Assembly (NCBI GenBank): GCA_022709925.1
Contig: JAKLHX010000043.1
Span: 1-8,024, forward strand
Length of the DNA stretch: 8,024 bases
Reading direction: 5' to 3'
Origin: Candidatus Margulisiibacteriota bacterium
GTDB lineage: Bacteria > Margulisbacteria > WOR-1 > JAKLHX01
Part shown: positions 7,270 through 8,024 of the stretch, piece after piece
Layout of the letters: every line of letters begins with the position of its first letter
Position numbering within the stretch: the first letter of the stretch is position 1
Made by a program: the position numbers and the translations under genes
The notes under the pieces: model-generated
Told to the model about the DNA's origin: nothing
Seen by the model: only the letters and a program-made list of their open reading frames with translations
Database searches by the model: none

Positions 7270-7298
7270 ATTATACATTATGCATAATATGTTGACAA
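7270..7298 (-). promoter_or_regulatory. Sigma70-type promoter of the zinc-finger/htrA/guaB3 operon
   Basis: On the - strand TTGTCA (7298-7293) and a perfect TATAAT (7275-7270) are separated by exactly 17 bp. Transcription would start near 7263, about 12 bases before the ATG at 7250. This is one of the two best promoter matches in the window, and it sits just upstream of the first gene of the operon. Confidence 0.72.
7277..7288. promoter_or_regulatory. Perfect 12-bp palindrome in the promoter spacer (candidate operator)
   Basis: ATTATGCATAAT is its own reverse complement and lies between the -35 and -10 hexamers of the operon promoter. A protein bound here would block RNA polymerase. The palindrome is AT-rich, so chance is possible. 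No regulator in the window is clearly matched to it, as the zinc-finger protein lacks a DNA-binding domain. Confidence 0.4.
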
Positions 7299-7310
7299 CC
7301 GAGGCACAGA

Positions 7311-7385
7311 ATGAAGAATGAAGGCGGAAGGGGAAAAGTGTCTTTCCCGCACTTCATCCTTAATACTTATTTCTTCATTCTTCAT
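7311..7385. repeat. Inverted repeat with 13-bp perfect arms and a nested hairpin
   Basis: ATGAAGAATGAAG (7311-7323) is matched by its exact reverse complement CTTCATTCTTCAT (7373-7385), 49 bases apart. Each arm is itself a near-tandem of ATGAAG. Inside lies a second hairpin, GGGAAA (7331-7336) with TTTCCC (7343-7348) around a 6-base loop. An imperfect outer extension pairs 7315-7323 with 7352-7360, and this would compete with the long-range pairing for the same left arm. It lies between two outward-facing promoters, so it is not a terminator for either gene. It may be a dispersed intergenic repeat or a small non-coding element. Confidence 0.55.
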
Positions 7386-7397
7386 CCCCTTAGGCCC

Positions 7398-7426
7398 TTG
7401 ACAGAACATTTTTCTGCATATAAAAT
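7398..7426 (+). promoter_or_regulatory. Sigma70-type promoter of the VWA lipoprotein gene
   Basis: A perfect -35 hexamer TTGACA (7398-7403), a 17-bp spacer and TAAAAT (7421-7426, 5 of 6 to the -10 consensus) face the lipoprotein gene. Transcription would start near 7433, giving an untranslated leader of about 44 bases. Confidence 0.75.
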
Positions 7427-7434
7427 TACACCTA

Positions 7435-7447
7435 CGATATTATATCG
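7435..7447. promoter_or_regulatory. CGATAT-T-ATATCG palindrome at the predicted transcription start
   Basis: A 13-base palindrome with 6-bp arms around a central T lies at about +3 to +15 of the predicted lipoprotein transcript. This is a typical place for a repressor operator, and as RNA it would be too tight a loop to form well. No regulator is identified. Confidence 0.4.
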
Positions 7448-7460
7448 AATTTACTTCGGA

Positions 7461-7470
7461 AAGGTGGTGT
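7461..7470 (+). promoter_or_regulatory. Ribosome binding site of the VWA lipoprotein gene
   Basis: AAGGTGGTGT ends 6 bases before the ATG at 7477. The AAGG/AGGTG core partly matches the Shine-Dalgarno consensus and supports this start, together with the lipoprotein signal that directly follows it. Confidence 0.55.
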
Positions 7471-7476
7471 AAATAA

Positions 7477-8024
7477 ATGAAAAGGAATGCGATTCTTGCT
7501 TTTTTTGCGATCTTAATGCTGTCAGCGTCGGTGTTGACGGGATGTAACGCGGTATCTTCCACGACATCTTCTATCGACACAACGGGAGCTGATCCCGGTC
7601 TTTTGACTTCGCCAAAGGCTGCTCTTTCAGGAACGGCCACTGCATCGGGAGGAACGGTCACGATAGGACTTAACTCCATCTTGGTGAGCGGCGAAGCGAT
7701 AACAGGACTCAGCGGTTCAAAGTTCAAGATATTCGTAGGCTCGTCTTCTTCGGAAGTCACGGGTTTTACCGGAGTAAGAGGTTCTTTGGCCACTACGACC
7801 TCCAGCAAAATAGATATGGTGTTCATTCTGGATAATACCGGAAGTATGTCGGGCAGGATAAAAGCCGTGAAAGACAGTATCATTGCTTTCACCGCATCTC
7901 TTGAAGCAGCAGGCGCTGACGCGAAGTTCGGAGTCGTTTCATTCGGTGATGATCTCACCGAACAATCGACCCTTGAGCTTCCAGCGACCGCAAGCCAGGT
8001 TAAAACTTGGCTTGACGACCTGGC
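7477..8024 (+). CDS. VWA-domain lipoprotein, N-terminal part (3' end outside window)
   Basis: The frame is open from the ATG at 7477 to the window edge, giving 182 full codons. The product begins with a lipoprotein signal peptide: KR, a hydrophobic core, then the lipobox LTGC with Cys23 as the lipidated residue. Asn at +2 does not signal inner-membrane retention of the Asp type, so an outer-membrane or exported surface position is plausible. A Ser/Thr/Gly-rich, probably beta-strand region spans about 27-110. A von Willebrand factor A domain begins at KIDMVFILDNTGSMS, with metal-site (MIDAS) residues Asp119, Thr121 or Ser123, and Ser125. It continues through IKAVKDSIIAFTASL and AKFGVVSFGDD. 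VWA domains bind metal and mediate protein interactions or adhesion. Ligand and full length are unknown. It has its own strong promoter and is divergent from the zinc-finger/htrA/guaB3 operon. Confidence 0.88.
   Translation, partial: MKRNAILAFFAILMLSASVLTGCNAVSSTTSSIDTTGADPGLLTSPKAALSGTATASGGTVTIGLNSILVSGEAITGLSGSKFKIFVGSSSSEVTGFTGVRGSLATTTSSKIDMVFILDNTGSMSGRIKAVKDSIIAFTASLEAAGADAKFGVVSFGDDLTEQSTLELPATASQVKTWLDDL

Noticed and set aside
7426..7472. Pairing of TTACACC (7426-7432) with GGTGTAA (7466-7472) that could hide the lipoprotein ribosome binding site
   Set aside because: The left arm overlaps the -10 hexamer and lies before the predicted transcription start, so it would not be in the RNA.
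7440..7958. A 172-residue reading frame on the - strand over the right end of the window
   Set aside because: It lies antisense to the + strand gene starting at 7477, which has a promoter, a ribosome binding site, a lipobox and a VWA domain. The antisense translation has no recognisable domain.
7993..8024. GCCAGG and CCTGGC, and GCCAGGT with ACTTGGC, near the right edge
   Set aside because: Short complementary segments inside a well-supported coding region, most likely a coding coincidence.
1..8024. CRISPR arrays, tRNA or rRNA genes, insertion sequences
   Set aside because: No regularly spaced repeats, tRNA-like cloverleaf, rRNA sequence or transposase coding was seen on either strand.

Overview
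The window is a dense stretch of bacterial chromosome with mid-range GC. It is mostly housekeeping genes, plus one orphan gene and the start of a surface lipoprotein gene at the right edge. Arg is often AGG and Ile often ATA, and genes are tightly packed. An HtrA protease with a signal peptide and a lipobox-bearing lipoprotein suggest a diderm (Gram-negative-type) cell. The overall style resembles uncultured candidate-phylum genomes such as Omnitrophota, but that is an impression from codon usage and gene order, not a demonstrated assignment.

Layout. (1) Positions 2-2423, + strand: the 3' end of alaS, then ruvX 3 bp later, then mltG overlapping the end of ruvX by 23 bp. This alaS-ruvX-mltG series looks like one operon. 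(2) Positions 2427-3977, - strand: guaA (GMP synthase), converging on mltG with only 3 bp between stop codons. (3) Positions 4061-4666, + strand: a 201-residue protein I do not recognise, divergent from guaA. (4) Positions 4685-7250, - strand: an apparent operon transcribed in the order YgiT-type zinc-finger protein, htrA, guaB3. guaB3 is an IMP-dehydrogenase-family gene without CBS domains. (5) Positions 7251-7476: a divergent regulatory region with two strong sigma70-type promoters, two short palindromes and a larger inverted repeat. (6) Positions 7477-8024, + strand: the N-terminal part of a lipoprotein with a von Willebrand factor A (VWA) domain, cut by the window edge.

How the genes relate. 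AlaS charges tRNA-Ala and clears misacylated tRNA. RuvX is a resolvase-fold nuclease family involved in RNA or Holliday-junction processing. MltG terminates glycan strands in the cell wall. guaA and guaB3 would cover the last two steps from IMP to GMP if GuaB3 is an IMP dehydrogenase, but they are separated by the unknown + strand gene and are not co-transcribed. HtrA handles envelope protein quality control, and the small zinc-finger protein that precedes it has no toxin partner in view.

I did not find a clearly new multi-gene system. The parts most worth a second look are the 226-bp divergent control region, the stand-alone YgiT-type protein at the head of an htrA-guaB3 operon, the orphan 201-residue gene, and gene starts that appear to lack a Shine-Dalgarno sequence.
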